Shown here: piece by piece, positions 8,404 through 17,528 of the stretch | Layout: each line of letters opens with the position of its first letter | Position numbering within the stretch: the stretch's first letter is position 1 | Assembly: GCF_900129505.1 (NCBI RefSeq) | Contig: NZ_LT670818.1 | Span: 8,155,001-8,219,000, forward strand | Length of the DNA stretch: 64,000 bases | From: Bradyrhizobium erythrophlei | GTDB taxonomy: Bacteria; Pseudomonadota; Alphaproteobacteria; Rhizobiales; Xanthobacteraceae | Direction of reading: 5' to 3' | Program-made: the position numbers and the translations under genes | Notes under the pieces: generated by a model | What the model was told of the DNA's origin: nothing | What the model saw: the letters and a program-made list of their open reading frames with translations, nothing else | The model's database searches: none

Positions 8404-9483
8404 CTACTTCTTGTCGGTCGTTGGCGCCATCGGCACCGGCGAGGTTGCTGCCGTCTTCGGCAGGGCGAAACAATTGCCGCCACTGGCGTTGCTCTTGTCG
8501 AGCCAGATCGGCTGCGTGTAGTACGAATAGTGCTTGCCACCCGGCTTCTGGTTGTCTTCCAGCAAGGTGACGGCGGCGGAAACCAGGTCGTGGCCCTGCT
8601 CGGTCGCCTTGTAGCTCAGGAACTTGTAGAAGTTCCCCTGGTTGACCTGGTCGCAATCGAGCTGCGAGCCCTCGCCCGAGGCATAAACCTTTACCTGATC
8701 GATCTTGCCCGCGTTACGGATCGCCTGAGACGCTCCTGATTCCATGATGCCCCAAAAGCCGATGCTGGCGCAGAGGTCGGGGTTCTGCTGGATCACTGTC
8801 GAGGTAATGTTGAGCGCGGCATTTGCATCCCAGTTCGCTGCCTGGTTCGAGACGACCTTGATCGAAGGATCCTTCTTGAAGGTGTCCATGATGCCGCCGA
8901 TCTGATCAACGCTGGCTGCGGCGGTGAGCTCGCCCTGCACGATCGAGACCTTGCCTGACTTGCCGCTGCCGGCGCCACATTCCTTGACAACGTCCTCGGC
9001 CAGCAGACGGCCGACCTCATACCAGTCCGCGCCGACGAAGGCGTCCGACTTGTAGTTGGAGGACATGTTCACCTGGATGACATGAGTGCCCTGGGCCTCG
9101 GCCCGCTTCAGCTCCTTCATCAGCAGCGTGACGCTCGGGTTCTGCACGATCAGCACATCCGGCTTGTCATTGACCAGGGCGGTCAGCGCCTGTTGCATTG
9201 CCGACGGATTATTGTTGGGGTCTCGCACCACATACTTCATGCCGCGCCAGGCCGCTTCGGTCCGCACCACGCGCTCCCATTCGTCCTGCAATGGCACACC
9301 GAGCGCGATCGGCAGGAAGGCGATGGTCTTGCCTTCGACAGCCTTATTGTAGCCGGTTCGAAGCTCATGCGCCGTCTTCGTGCCACCTTCCTCTTGCGCG
9401 AGCGCGATAAAGGGCGCCCCCGCCACCAGCGCGAAGCCGGCAAGTGTCAAGGCCGCCTTCGTCATGAATGATTTCTGCAACAT
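8404..9483 (-). CDS. Sugar ABC transporter periplasmic substrate-binding protein (RbsB-like)
   Basis: 359 residues. The Sec signal peptide is MLQKSFMTKAALTLAGFALV, with cleavage near ALAQ-EE (about residue 30). The mature part has the two-lobe Peripla_BP_4 pattern: GKTIAFLPIALGVPLQDEW, NDKPDVLIVQNP, HVIQVNMSSNY, GKVSIVQGELT and ASIGFWGIMESGASQAI. It binds the sugar in the periplasm and delivers it to the two permeases. The gene order permease, binding protein, permease fusion, propeller, ATPase is compact and all on one strand. The ligand is not identifiable; the linked propeller enzymes suggest an aldonate/lactone-forming sugar or derivative. Confidence 0.92.
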   Translation of the reverse strand: MLQKSFMTKAALTLAGFALVAGAPFIALAQEEGGTKTAHELRTGYNKAVEGKTIAFLPIALGVPLQDEWERVVRTEAAWRGMKYVVRDPNNNPSAMQQALTALVNDKPDVLIVQNPSVTLLMKELKRAEAQGTHVIQVNMSSNYKSDAFVGADWYEVGRLLAEDVVKECGAGSGKSGKVSIVQGELTAAASVDQIGGIMDTFKKDPSIKVVSNQAANWDANAALNITSTVIQQNPDLCASIGFWGIMESGASQAIRNAGKIDQVKVYASGEGSQLDCDQVNQGNFYKFLSYKATEQGHDLVSAAVTLLEDNQKPGGKHYSYYTQPIWLDKSNASGGNCFALPKTAATSPVPMAPTTDKK

Positions 9484-9541
9484 TGTCGTCGTCCTCCCTC
9501 TTGTTTGTTATTAGTGATGGCTTGCTTGACTCCCGGGGGCG

Positions 9542-10564
9542 TCAATCGCCCTGCCGCGCGGTCTCCTCGTCCCGCGGATGCAGCCAATTGTCCAGAATGA
9601 TGGCGGCGAGCAGAACCACCCCGCGGATGATGTTCTGCACTTCGCTGTTCACGTCCATGATGGTGAAGGCATTGAGCAAGGTGCCGATCAGTGCGCAGCC
9701 GACCACCACGCTAAACACGCTGCCGCGGCCGCCAATCAGGCTGATGCCTCCGAGCACGACCACGAGGATGACGTCGAAGACATAGGTGCCCTGTACCACC
9801 GCCATCTGGATGCTGCCGGTGGTGCCGACCCAGATCAGCCCGGCGATCCAGGCCAGGAAGGCCACGATCATGTATTCGAGGACGGTCAGCGGGCGGAGCG
9901 CGATTCCCGTCAGCCTGGCTGCCTCCGGATTGTCGCCCTGGGAGTAGATGAAGCGGCCGGTCGAGGTGTGCGACAGGAAGAGATGAACAATCAGCGCGCA
10001 AAGCGCAAAGACGAAGATCGGCATCGGCACGCCATAGAGATGTCCGGCGCCGAGGAAGAGCAGCGAATGCGCAGTCGGCGGCGCATAGACTACCCAGACC
10101 GGCGCGAACCAGAAGGCGCCGCCGTAGATCACCGAACCGGCAGCCAGCGTGACGAACAGCGCAGGCGCCTCGACGAACGCCACCATAATGCCGTTTATGG
10201 CGCCGATCGACAGCGCGACAGCGAGCGCCAGAACCGACGCCCAGAAGATCGGCATACCCATCTGCATCTCGATCAGCCCAACTGCCCAGGAACCCGCCAT
10301 GATGGCGACCTCGCTGAGGTCGATGCCGCGGCTGATCACGATCAGGCCCATGCCGAGACCGAGGATCCCGAGAATGGAGATGCTGCGCATCAGGTTCAAC
10401 AGATTGGCGACGCTCGAGAAGCCCGGCAGGGTCAGGCTGAACAGGATGAGCAGCGCGATCGTGATGAGCAGCACGATCTGTTCCTGCGACGGCTTCTTCA
10501 GAAATTGCGCCAGCAGACCGCCCGATGAACTACCAGGTTCCACGGCCGAAGCATCACTCGCCAT
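9542..10564 (-). CDS. Sugar ABC transporter permease (RbsC-like), first operon gene
   Basis: 340 residues, mostly hydrophobic. It has the CUT2 permease motifs GLIVISRGIDLS (about 76-87) and GDNPEAARLTGI in the cytoplasmic loop. It pairs with the fused permease downstream to form the channel. A strong GGGGAGGAG ribosome binding site precedes the ATG at 10564. It is the first gene of the operon, so the operon promoter should lie in 10565-10690, which also separates it from a small hypothetical gene on the same strand. Confidence 0.92.
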   Translation of the reverse strand: MASDASAVEPGSSSGGLLAQFLKKPSQEQIVLLITIALLILFSLTLPGFSSVANLLNLMRSISILGILGLGMGLIVISRGIDLSEVAIMAGSWAVGLIEMQMGMPIFWASVLALAVALSIGAINGIMVAFVEAPALFVTLAAGSVIYGGAFWFAPVWVVYAPPTAHSLLFLGAGHLYGVPMPIFVFALCALIVHLFLSHTSTGRFIYSQGDNPEAARLTGIALRPLTVLEYMIVAFLAWIAGLIWVGTTGSIQMAVVQGTYVFDVILVVVLGGISLIGGRGSVFSVVVGCALIGTLLNAFTIMDVNSEVQNIIRGVVLLAAIILDNWLHPRDEETARQGD

Positions 10565-10689
10565 GGCGATTGCTCCTCCCCATTTTTTTCGTTGTCCATC
10601 CGATATCCGGAAGGACTGCCCTGCGACACTCGATCGGGTTTGCCCAATTCTCTAACAAATAGGCTAAGGACTTGGCGACAAGCTGTCAA

Positions 10690-10974
10690 TTACGCTCGTT
10701 CGCCCGCGCTCTTCGGCTCAGATCCACGGTCTTTTTCCATATTGAGGTGCGCCAACTCATGGCCGCGGCGAGAATCCATCCCGAACTCACATGTGGGCTT
10801 CCGATCGGTCTTCAACCACCGCTGTGCGACCTCGGCGTTCGTGGCACAGCGCTCGAGCCAGCGAGCCACGAGAAAATCAACCCGCGCGGCAACTCGCAGT
10901 TGGGCCGCTGCCAGCACAAGTCTCGCGTCCAAGCTCTGATCGGGTGGTCTCTTGACGTCGTTGTGGGCGTTCAT
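10690..10974 (-). CDS. Hypothetical protein, 94 residues
   Basis: The reading frame starts MNAHNDVKRPPDQSLDARLV, continues with a helical Ala/Arg/Leu-rich segment (AAAQLRVAARVDFLVARWLE) and ends with a charged tail. The start at 10974 is supported by a good GGAGGG site 6 bases upstream; the same frame remains open further upstream but with low-quality sequence. There is no signal peptide or known motif. It may be a small cytoplasmic helical protein; the family is not recognised. Confidence 0.45.
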   Translation of the reverse strand: MNAHNDVKRPPDQSLDARLVLAAAQLRVAARVDFLVARWLERCATNAEVAQRWLKTDRKPTCEFGMDSRRGHELAHLNMEKDRGSEPKSAGERA

Positions 10975-11677
10975 CTTGCCCTCCTGCCGATTCGGCGGAG
11001 GGAGCGCCCCTGCGCCGGGAGTTACACTCTTGCTTTGCGGATCAGCCCCGCTTCGAGCTGAACATTCGGACCCCGTGTCATCACGGACATGCACGACCAA
11101 TCGGCCAGCCGAATAAGCGGCCGGACGCGGACGGCAGTCTTTGCGATGTGTGTGCGAGCGTTGCGCATCATGGTCCTCAAGAGTGCAGGCAATTTTACCC
11201 GCGACGAATGTCATGATCTAAACGCAGAGAAAATTCACCGCGTCAATGTTTTATGTTCACGAGGTGCGGAATTTGTTGCGTGCTAGCAATTTTCGAACCT
11301 AGTCGGCCGCGCCGGCGTTCAAAAATTTCTGGCTATGGTCAATTGGCGGAAGGGGCAGTTTATTCGCCATCTCCGTCTGCCCTCGGAAGCAGACACCAAT
11401 CGGAAGGGTCGGCATGTCCGCTGGGGGCCAAAACCGGTCCTGACAGTCAAGAAACGCCACTTTCAATCTACCCCGAGCAACGGACGTCGGCGGACCGCCC
11501 CGGCATGTCTCAAACGTGCCAAACCCGGAAGAATTCAGGGTGAGCAAATCTCGTCCGAGATGCGCTCAAGAGCAGACATCGAGACGGCCAGTCGTCGATC
11601 GGTGTCTCAAAAGCAACGCAGCACGGACGAGTCGGATCGCGGGTCCGCTCTTTGGGCGGAATTTGATCGGCACGCGG
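10975..11677. other. Gene-poor intergenic region with a dispersed repeat
   Basis: About 700 bases. Frames on both strands are short or lack ribosome binding sites and families. The only structure I can support is the dispersed repeat copy at 11413-11488. Probable promoter territory for the small gene at 10974. Confidence 0.4.
11413..11488 (+). repeat. Dispersed intergenic repeat, copy A
   Basis: A 76-base segment starts at CATGTCCGCT, contains CGGTCCTGAC and ends CCCCGAGCAACGGACGTC. It aligns with the copy at 15033-15108 along its whole length with one small gap. Related fragments with the core TCCGCTTTGGG/CCAAAAGCGG are seen near 12985-13115, 16690-16750, 18556-18590 and 25625-25650. Such elements are frequent between genes in Bradyrhizobium-type genomes; mechanism unknown. 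Confidence 0.55.
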
Positions 11678-12934
11678 TCAGAAACCGAACACGCGGAGCT
11701 GTTGCTTGCTGACCGGGTCGGCCGGGTCGATCGATTGCGCCTTGCGGAAATCGGCGATCGCATCAGTGCGGCGGCCCAGCACTTCATTGGAGAGGCCGCG
11801 GTTGTTGTAGGCCTCGACATAGGACGGACCGAACTGGATCGCTTGCGTGAAATCCGTAACCGCGCGGTTGCTGTCACCCTTTGCGACCCAGGCTTTGCCG
11901 CGGGAGTTGAAAGCGTTGAAGTCCTTGGGGTTGATCGCGATCGCCTGGTCATAGTCGGCGATCGCGTCATCGATCTTGCGCAGCGCCATATAGGCATTGC
12001 CGCGATTCCAATACGCCACGCCGTTCCTTGGATCGATGCCGATCGACTGATCATAATCGGCGATCGCGTGGCGATAGTCCTTAAAGCCTTCGAGCGCCAC
12101 GCCGCGGCAATTGTACCCGGCGGCATTTTTGGGTTCGCGCCTGACGACCTCGCTGCAATCGGTAACGGCGAGGTCGTATTGACGGTTGTTGCTGTAGGCA
12201 ACGCCACGCGAGCTGTACAGCCAAAGCAGGTTTGGATCGAGCTTGATGGCCTCGATGTAGTCGGCGATGGCGGGCTCCCATCCGCCTTTCTTCGTGATCA
12301 ACCTCTTCCTGAAGAGCGCCTGACCCCTTTGGCCGAAACCAAAGGCGTATTTCGGATCGATCGTGACCGCCTCGGTGAGATCGGCGATCGCCTGGTCGAA
12401 TTCGCCCTTTTCCGTCCACGCCATGCCGCGGCGGGCATAGGCCCAGACGTCCCTGGAATCGACCCTGATCGCCTCGGCGTGGTCGGCCAGCGCAGCGTCG
12501 TATTCATGCAGGCCGTAGTAGGCGACGCCACGGTTGTTGTAGGCCCAGCCATATTTCGGATCAATCTTGATCGCCTCGGTGCAATCCGCAATGGCCGCGT
12601 CGTGGTCCTCTTTGCTCTCGTAAGCCTCGCACCGGTGCGCAAAGGCCCAGGCGTCCTTCGGGCTGAGCTTGATGGCCTCGCCGTAGTCGGCAATCGCGCG
12701 GTCGTAATCCTTCCCGTTGAAGAAGCCGCGGCCCCGGTTCTTGAAGGCCTTGACGCGTTCTGCCACCTGCTCGCTTGCATCGTCGATGATGCGGCTGCAG
12801 GGCGCGCCCCCGACGTCGGGCTTGTCGGCGCTGGCGGCGCACTCGCCCCGGTCGGCCGGCGTGGCGGCCAGCACCGGCATCGCAAGCAGGAAACCCAGGC
12901 AAAGAAGCAGTCCACCTGATCCGCGCGCTGCCAT
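11678..12934 (-). CDS. Secreted tetratricopeptide-repeat (TPR) protein
   Basis: 418 residues. A signal peptide (GLLLCLGFLLAMPVLAATPA, cleavage near residue 24) precedes a Cys-containing segment. About ten 34-residue TPR units follow with the consensus A-x-x-x-R-G-x-A/F, YDxAIADYxxAIxLDP. The whole C-terminal 340 residues are TPRs with no catalytic domain. Such proteins scaffold complexes, here in the periplasm. The start at 12934 is chosen for the GGCGGAGGGGG site and because the signal peptide begins there. Alternating acidic and Tyr residues in the repeats are normal. The partner is unknown. Confidence 0.88.
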   Translation of the reverse strand: MAARGSGGLLLCLGFLLAMPVLAATPADRGECAASADKPDVGGAPCSRIIDDASEQVAERVKAFKNRGRGFFNGKDYDRAIADYGEAIKLSPKDAWAFAHRCEAYESKEDHDAAIADCTEAIKIDPKYGWAYNNRGVAYYGLHEYDAALADHAEAIRVDSRDVWAYARRGMAWTEKGEFDQAIADLTEAVTIDPKYAFGFGQRGQALFRKRLITKKGGWEPAIADYIEAIKLDPNLLWLYSSRGVAYSNNRQYDLAVTDCSEVVRREPKNAAGYNCRGVALEGFKDYRHAIADYDQSIGIDPRNGVAYWNRGNAYMALRKIDDAIADYDQAIAINPKDFNAFNSRGKAWVAKGDSNRAVTDFTQAIQFGPSYVEAYNNRGLSNEVLGRRTDAIADFRKAQSIDPADPVSKQQLRVFGF

Positions 12935-13276
12935 GCTGTTCCCCCTCCGCCTTGCGCTCCGACGCGACACGTACGGGCGTGATGACTTTGGCCCCAACGG
13001 CAGACATTCTGCCATCGCCAACCCAGGTCTGATATGGGTCCAAAGGCGAAATACTCGCTGCGAGTGTTTTTCGCTTTGGCCCCAACAACGGACATCGCTC
13101 AATAGGGTCGGCATGTCCGTTCGGTGCCACTTCCGGACTCATGCACCGCAGCAAATAGCAACTCTATTCGATCAAGCACGGGCGAAAAGCCGTGAAGCGG
13201 CGAGCGGCCGGCGGCCGTTTTGAAGAACCCAATCACCAGCAAAGAACGCGCGTTGACCCTCGCACCGCTCTGACAT

Positions 13277-14566
13277 TCATGAGACGTTCACTCGACTTGC
13301 CAAGACTTTGTCAATTCGTCTGCCATCCAGGTCGACAATCTCAAAACGCCAGCCCTTGACTTCAATTTTATCGCCCACATTCGGAATGGCTCCGAACTCT
13401 TGAAGCAAAAATCCCGCGAAGGTTTGATACGGGCGCGAAGTAGGAAGCGGGATGCCGAGCAGTTCTGCAAATTCGACCGCGGGCACCCAACCCGAGATCA
13501 GATAAGACGCATCATCGCGCTTTACGAAGGCAGGCTCCGCTGGCCCTTCCGCGGTGTGAAAAGCGCCGACGATCGCCTCCAGAATATCCGCGCTCGTCAC
13601 GACACCTTGAAAAACGCCATACTCGTCATAGACAAGGCCCATATGCACAGGCGAGTCCCGCAAGATCGCGACGACGTCTCGCGCATCGAGGGACTCAGGA
13701 ATGATGGGAGCTTCCCGAATTAGCTGCCGAATGTCAGGCGTCTGTGCGGCTAAATAGGCATCGAGCATATCTTTGGCTTGCACAATTCCAAGGGCATGTT
13801 CCTGATTGCCTTCGAAAACCGCAAAACGTGAGTGATTGCTATGAAGCAAAGTCCGGTAGATCACCGGAGCCGGATCGGCCAGATCGATCATGCTTACTTC
13901 ATGGCGAGGCGTCATGACGGCTCCCACCGGAAGATCACCCAATCGCATCACGCCAGCGATCATCTCTTTTTCTCCCGGCTCCAGCACACCGGCATTTTCG
14001 GCCTCGACAACAAGCGAGCGAATTTCATCTTCGCTGACCTTGTCTTCCGCTTCGCCACGCTGGCCTAGCAGCCACAGCAGCGCCTTGCCGGAACGATCCA
14101 ATAGCCAGACCAGAGGCAACGATGACTTGGCCAGCATCACCATTGCCGGCGCAACCCTGACGGCCACGGCCTCGGGATAGCGTAGCGCAATCTGCTTTGG
14201 AACAAGCTCGCCGATAATTAATGAGGCATAGGTGATGACGGTCACGACAACGCCTACCCCGATCGTCTCTGCGACGCTGGGCGACAATCCGGCCTCGCTC
14301 AACCAAGATGCAAGACGCAGCCCTAACGTAGCGCCGGAGAAAGCGCCGGATAGCACGCCGATCAACGTGATGCCTATTTGAACCGTGGACAGGAATTTGC
14401 CGGGATTGGATGCAAGTGCGAGGGCGCGGCGGGACCCTTTGACGCCCTTTTCGACAAGACCGGCCAGCCTAGCCGGACGCGACGATACGATAGCCAACTC
14501 CGACATGGCGAGTAGGCCATTGAGGACAATCAGGATCGTGACGATCCCGAGTTCTAGATATAACAC
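13277..14566 (-). CDS. CNNM/CorC-HlyC family transporter with CBS domains
   Basis: 429 residues starting at GTG (VLYLELGIVTILIVLNGLLA), with AGAAGG upstream. Domains in order: DUF21/CNNM membrane domain with four hydrophobic segments (about 1-190, including AMSELAIVSSRPARLAGL), a CBS pair (about 205-330; GAVMTPRHEVSMIDL and VVAILRDSPVHMGLVYDEYG) and the C-terminal CorC_HlyC domain (about 345-425; GWVPAVEFAELLGI). Members act in Mg/Co efflux or membrane integrity and were once called hemolysins. The ATG-initiated extension further upstream has no family match. The gene stands alone. Confidence 0.9.
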   Translation of the reverse strand: MLYLELGIVTILIVLNGLLAMSELAIVSSRPARLAGLVEKGVKGSRRALALASNPGKFLSTVQIGITLIGVLSGAFSGATLGLRLASWLSEAGLSPSVAETIGVGVVVTVITYASLIIGELVPKQIALRYPEAVAVRVAPAMVMLAKSSLPLVWLLDRSGKALLWLLGQRGEAEDKVSEDEIRSLVVEAENAGVLEPGEKEMIAGVMRLGDLPVGAVMTPRHEVSMIDLADPAPVIYRTLLHSNHSRFAVFEGNQEHALGIVQAKDMLDAYLAAQTPDIRQLIREAPIIPESLDARDVVAILRDSPVHMGLVYDEYGVFQGVVTSADILEAIVGAFHTAEGPAEPAFVKRDDASYLISGWVPAVEFAELLGIPLPTSRPYQTFAGFLLQEFGAIPNVGDKIEVKGWRFEIVDLDGRRIDKVLASRVNVS

Positions 14567-14731
14567 GCTTGAACCTTCTTCTGGGCGCGCAGCCGTACAG
14601 CTGCCACCCACTCGCCGCGGGATTCGCGCGCGGCGTTCCATAGCATGGAAAGACCCGCCGCCACACGAGCGCCGCAGCATATGTAATGTCCTGCCATGAG
14701 CACGCAAAGGAACCATCACGAGGAGAGCCGC

Positions 14732-15010
14732 ATGCGGGATAGTCAGGATCGGGAAGGCCTGAAGAGCTTTCGAACGTTCGCCGTTATCGCTGTAGCATTC
14801 ATTCTGGCGGTTGCTATCCTCACGTGGGGACCGTGGAGCACTACGCATGTTCCGCATAATCCCGGACCGAGCGGAATACCGGGATCGACGGCACTAGACC
14901 GGACCCCACCGCCAGCCGCCGGTCCCTCAGAGACAACCACCGGAGCGGCGCGCTGCCCCCCCTTTATCAGCCACTTGTCAGGGCGAGACAGCTCCCTCGA
15001 TGGGGCGTGA
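14732..15010 (+). CDS. Small hypothetical membrane protein
   Basis: 92 residues: a short charged N-terminus (MRDSQDREGLKSFR), one membrane helix (TFAVIAVAFILAVAILTW, about 15-32) and a Pro/Gly/Ser/Thr-rich tail outside. The ATG at 14732 follows GAGGAG at good spacing; an in-frame ATG 36 bases earlier is less likely. Short single-pass proteins ending in such Pro/Thr-rich tails are common in Bradyrhizobium. The last 20 residues look unconserved, so the true end may have shifted. No function known. Confidence 0.5.
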   Translation: MRDSQDREGLKSFRTFAVIAVAFILAVAILTWGPWSTTHVPHNPGPSGIPGSTALDRTPPPAAGPSETTTGAARCPPFISHLSGRDSSLDGA

Positions 15011-15447
15011 GACGTCCTTGACGGCGAGCATTGAATGTCGCTTAGGGTCAAAAACGGTCCTGACGGCCCCGAAATGCCATTTCCGGGTTACCCCGAGGAA
15101 CGGACGTCATCAGGTCGGCCCGCTTGGTCGGGTTCGTGCCAATAGCAGTTTCGACAAGCATACCGGGTTTTAGGTCAAGACCGCTCACGTTCTCGGTCCG
15201 GCCAACTTGCTGCGCGGCGACCGCAATCTACCTTCGCTCGATATACGGTAGCGGCCTCACCACCGGTACGGCACAAGTCATGTTGCCGCGCGATCAAAGC
15301 GCGCGCGACGAAACGTAGCATTGCATTTTTGCTCGCAGAGGCAGGTCCTTTCGACACATTGAGATTTTCGTGTAGGAAGAAGTTTGTTCAGTAAATTAAC
15401 GGCGCCGGCATCGGTTAAGATGCCCTTATGCCAGGGGAACAAAATGA
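15011..15447. other. Intergenic region with dispersed repeat copy B
   Basis: 437 bases. The repeat at 15033-15108 occupies the first part. The rest has only short frames on both strands without family signs. I see no RNA gene or clear promoter. Confidence 0.4.
15033..15108 (+). repeat. Dispersed intergenic repeat, copy B
   Basis: Partner of the copy at 11413-11488, in the same orientation. The shared blocks are CGGTCCTGAC in the middle and ACCCCGAG-AACGGACGTC at the end. About three quarters of positions agree by eye. Both copies sit in noncoding DNA. Confidence 0.55.
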
Positions 15448-15456
15448 TTGCTTATA

Positions 15457-15792
15457 ATGCAAGCTAAGAGAAATGTTCCTTCGCTGGAATCTCTCGGCAT
15501 ACTCACGTTGTTGAGCGTGTTGATCGCGGCCCCCGCATTCCTGATGATCCGCTTGCTGGAACCCGGATTCGTCCTGCCTGCGTTCAGCATTCTGCTTTTC
15601 TCGGATGCAGCGATCGCCGCCATAATGGCCCGCGCAATCCACGCTCCCAGAAATTCGAAAAATGTAACGTTATGGGATATTGCCGGCGCATTCACCATGA
15701 TGGGTTGCACAGCGGCGATTTTTAGCGAGCCGGATCAAGTGGTACGGCTTTTCGAGCAACTGTTCGAACATCATCCGGATACACCGCTGTAG
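15457..15792 (+). CDS. Hypothetical small membrane protein
   Basis: 111 residues with two or three hydrophobic segments (LGILTLLSVLIAAPAFLMI; VLPAFSILLFSDAAIAAIMA; LWDIAGAFTMMGCTAAIFSE) and a soluble C-terminus (PDQVVRLFEQLFEH). A TTG at 15448 has a better-spaced AGGGGA site than the ATG at 15457, so translation may begin three codons earlier. The sequence looks like a conserved Bradyrhizobium inner-membrane protein of unknown role. It lies upstream of and on the same strand as the TerC gene but 194 bases away. Confidence 0.6.
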   Translation: MQAKRNVPSLESLGILTLLSVLIAAPAFLMIRLLEPGFVLPAFSILLFSDAAIAAIMARAIHAPRNSKNVTLWDIAGAFTMMGCTAAIFSEPDQVVRLFEQLFEHHPDTPL

Positions 15793-15986
15793 GGAGATAG
15801 CCACCAGGCCGGGCCCCTCTGGCAGCCATTAGGCTGCGATGTCGGACTGGAGTTAAGTTGGAGTGGCCCTGTCTTGATATGCGGCACGGGATTGGGGCAC
15901 GTATCGGTGAACCCCATTACACACATTGCCAAAAAATCCGCGCCGAAAGAGGGGCCATTCTCCCGGCAAGAAGGGGAGCGTGACCC

Positions 15987-16628
15987 GTGTTTGAATTTCT
16001 CAGCACAGATGTCCTGACTACATTATTTGAGATCGTTCTGATCAACCTCATGCTCTCTGGCGATAACGCCATCGTCATCGGCCTTGCTGCTGCGGGCCTG
16101 CCTCAGGCGCAACAAGGCAAGGCGATTCTGATCGGCATCGTCGCCGCGACGATCTTGCGCATTCTGTTCGCCGGGCTGGCGAGGCAAATTCTGCAGATCG
16201 TCGGCCTGCTACTCGCGGGCGGGATTCTGTTGTTGTGGGTTTGCTGGAAAATGTGGCGGGAGTTGCGCGCGTCCTCGGCAGTGGCCATAGAAGCGAAGGA
16301 GGCTACTGGAGCAGTCGCAGGAACATATGGCGAAGACAAGCCCCGCAAAACACTCGTCCAAGCGAGTTGGCAGATTATCGTGGCTGACGTTTCCATGTCG
16401 CTCGACAATGTCTTGGCCGTCGCAGGGGCGGCACGCGAGCATCCAGTGGTCATGATTTTCGGCCTGGGGCTTTCTATTGCGATGATGGGCGTGGCCGCTT
16501 CCCTCATTGCGCGCCTTCTGCAAAATCATCGATGGATTGCTTACGTTGGTCTGGCCGTCATTCTCTACGTCGCAGTTGAGATGATGCTTCGCGGAACATT
16601 GGATATCATAAAGGCTGCGTCGACATGA
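15987..16628 (+). CDS. TerC family integral membrane protein
   Basis: 213 residues with seven membrane segments. Two family motifs with acidic residues inside the membrane are clear: LINLMLSGDNAIVIGLAAAG (residues 19-38) and IIVADVSMSLDNVLAVAGAA. TerC/YjbE-type proteins export Mn2+ or other metals, or support metal loading of secreted proteins; tellurite resistance is the historical label. The start is a GTG with AAGGGGAG eight bases upstream. The central loop (KEATGAVAGTYGEDKPRK) is cytoplasmic and normal in length. Confidence 0.92.
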   Translation: MFEFLSTDVLTTLFEIVLINLMLSGDNAIVIGLAAAGLPQAQQGKAILIGIVAATILRILFAGLARQILQIVGLLLAGGILLLWVCWKMWRELRASSAVAIEAKEATGAVAGTYGEDKPRKTLVQASWQIIVADVSMSLDNVLAVAGAAREHPVVMIFGLGLSIAMMGVAASLIARLLQNHRWIAYVGLAVILYVAVEMMLRGTLDIIKAAST

Positions 16629-16631
16629 ACA

Positions 16632-16659
16632 TACCACCGCGTCGTTTCCTGCGGCGGTA
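16632..16659 (+). terminator. Candidate hairpin after the TerC gene
   Basis: TACCACCGC pairs with GCGGCGGTA (one mismatch) across a ten-base loop, starting 4 bases after the stop codon. There is no T-run, so it would be a weak or protein-dependent terminator. Confidence 0.3.
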
Positions 16660-16852
16660 GCGGACATCGTAAAAAGGCGCCACTTCCGCCTTGGGTCAAT
16701 CGCGTCATATCGGCGACGTCCGCGCTACTTCCGCTTTACCCCTGAAAACCGACATCCAACTTAAGCGGCGGCACGTCTCAAAGGGTAGAGTCGAGGATGG
16801 GCGCGGTAGCTTGGGCCATTCGGCAACGCTCCGTTTCCCATCCCACCGGGTC

Positions 16853-16878
16853 GCCGGAGGCGGTCACCCGCCTCCGGC
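16853..16878 (-). other. Perfect 11-bp hairpin with GUGA tetraloop
   Basis: On the minus strand GCCGGAGGCGG and CCGCCTCCGGC enclose GTGA, a GNRA tetraloop. GNRA-capped helices are characteristic of group II intron RNA, and this one sits at the 3' side of the remnant, right after the truncated protein start. There is no T-run, so it is not an ordinary terminator. Confidence 0.6.
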
Positions 16879-16959
16879 TCCCACAGAACGTGGCGTGCGG
16901 ATTTCCCGCACCAGTTGGTTCACAGCTTTCACTGCTATCTGTTCAAGTTTCGTTTCCAT
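16864..16959 (-). pseudogene. Possible start of an intron-encoded reverse transcriptase, truncated
   Basis: ATG at 16959 begins METKLEQIAVKAVNQLVREI and the frame ends after 31 codons, running into the GUGA hairpin. The position after structured RNA fits the start of a group II intron maturase gene, but none of the reverse-transcriptase motifs (such as YADD) exist anywhere in the region. I infer a large internal deletion; the few residues left cannot prove identity. Confidence 0.3.
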
Positions 16960-17495
16960 GGTCAGCTGATCTTCTCACTGAGTAGAAGGCCGTAACTCCC
17001 GTTGAATGGAGCCCATGTCGCCCAAGAACAATTCAACTACCGCTGACCGCTTCCCCATGTGGCCGGCTCTCCCGTCCTCGGAGTACTACCAGTCAGTCTG
17101 ACTTCCACTCGGTCATCAGGCCTCCCTCACCTTGTCGGCTTGTCGGGCCCTACAAACTTGCGTTTGAACCGAATGGATCTCCCTTGTTCACGTTGCTTCC
17201 TTTGGTTGCATGCTGGCGGTACCGAACCTCGGGAGCACCTCAGACCGCTCGCGTTGACGCGGTCTGCGATTCCGCCTTCCCCTTTGAGCGACGGGGTCGG
17301 CTACTCCGATCACGTTCGATTTCGGGGCTATATTCCCGTTCACTTCATTCCGGCCTACAACCTCCCTGTCTACGCTTCGCAACGGCCGTTACCGGACGTC
17401 ACGCAAGACTCGGTTCGCGGCTGCTCGCTAGGCTTTGCCGCGGCCGTCATTGCAGACTGCAGACTTCAACGCGCTTGCAAGGCGCAACGCTCATC

Positions 17496-17528
17496 GAACC
17501 GGACGTGCCCGATTAAGGCATCCGGCTC
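17496..17528 (-). ncRNA. Group II intron domain V-like hairpin
   Basis: The minus strand reads GAGCCGGATGCC, a short loop, then GGCACGTCCGGTTC. Group II domain V has the form GAGCCGUAUGC, loop, GCACGUACGGUUC: a long lower stem, a two-base CG bulge and a shorter upper stem. The stem arms, AGC triad and bulge agree; the loop (TTAATCG) is larger than the usual GNRA tetraloop. This is the catalytic core element of the ribozyme and the best single evidence for the intron. Confidence 0.65.

Noticed and set aside
15793..15986. Manganese (yybP-ykoY) riboswitch before the TerC gene
   Set aside because: TerC genes often have one, but I could not find its conserved GGGGAGUA start and paired-loop motifs in the leader; a covariance search would settle it.
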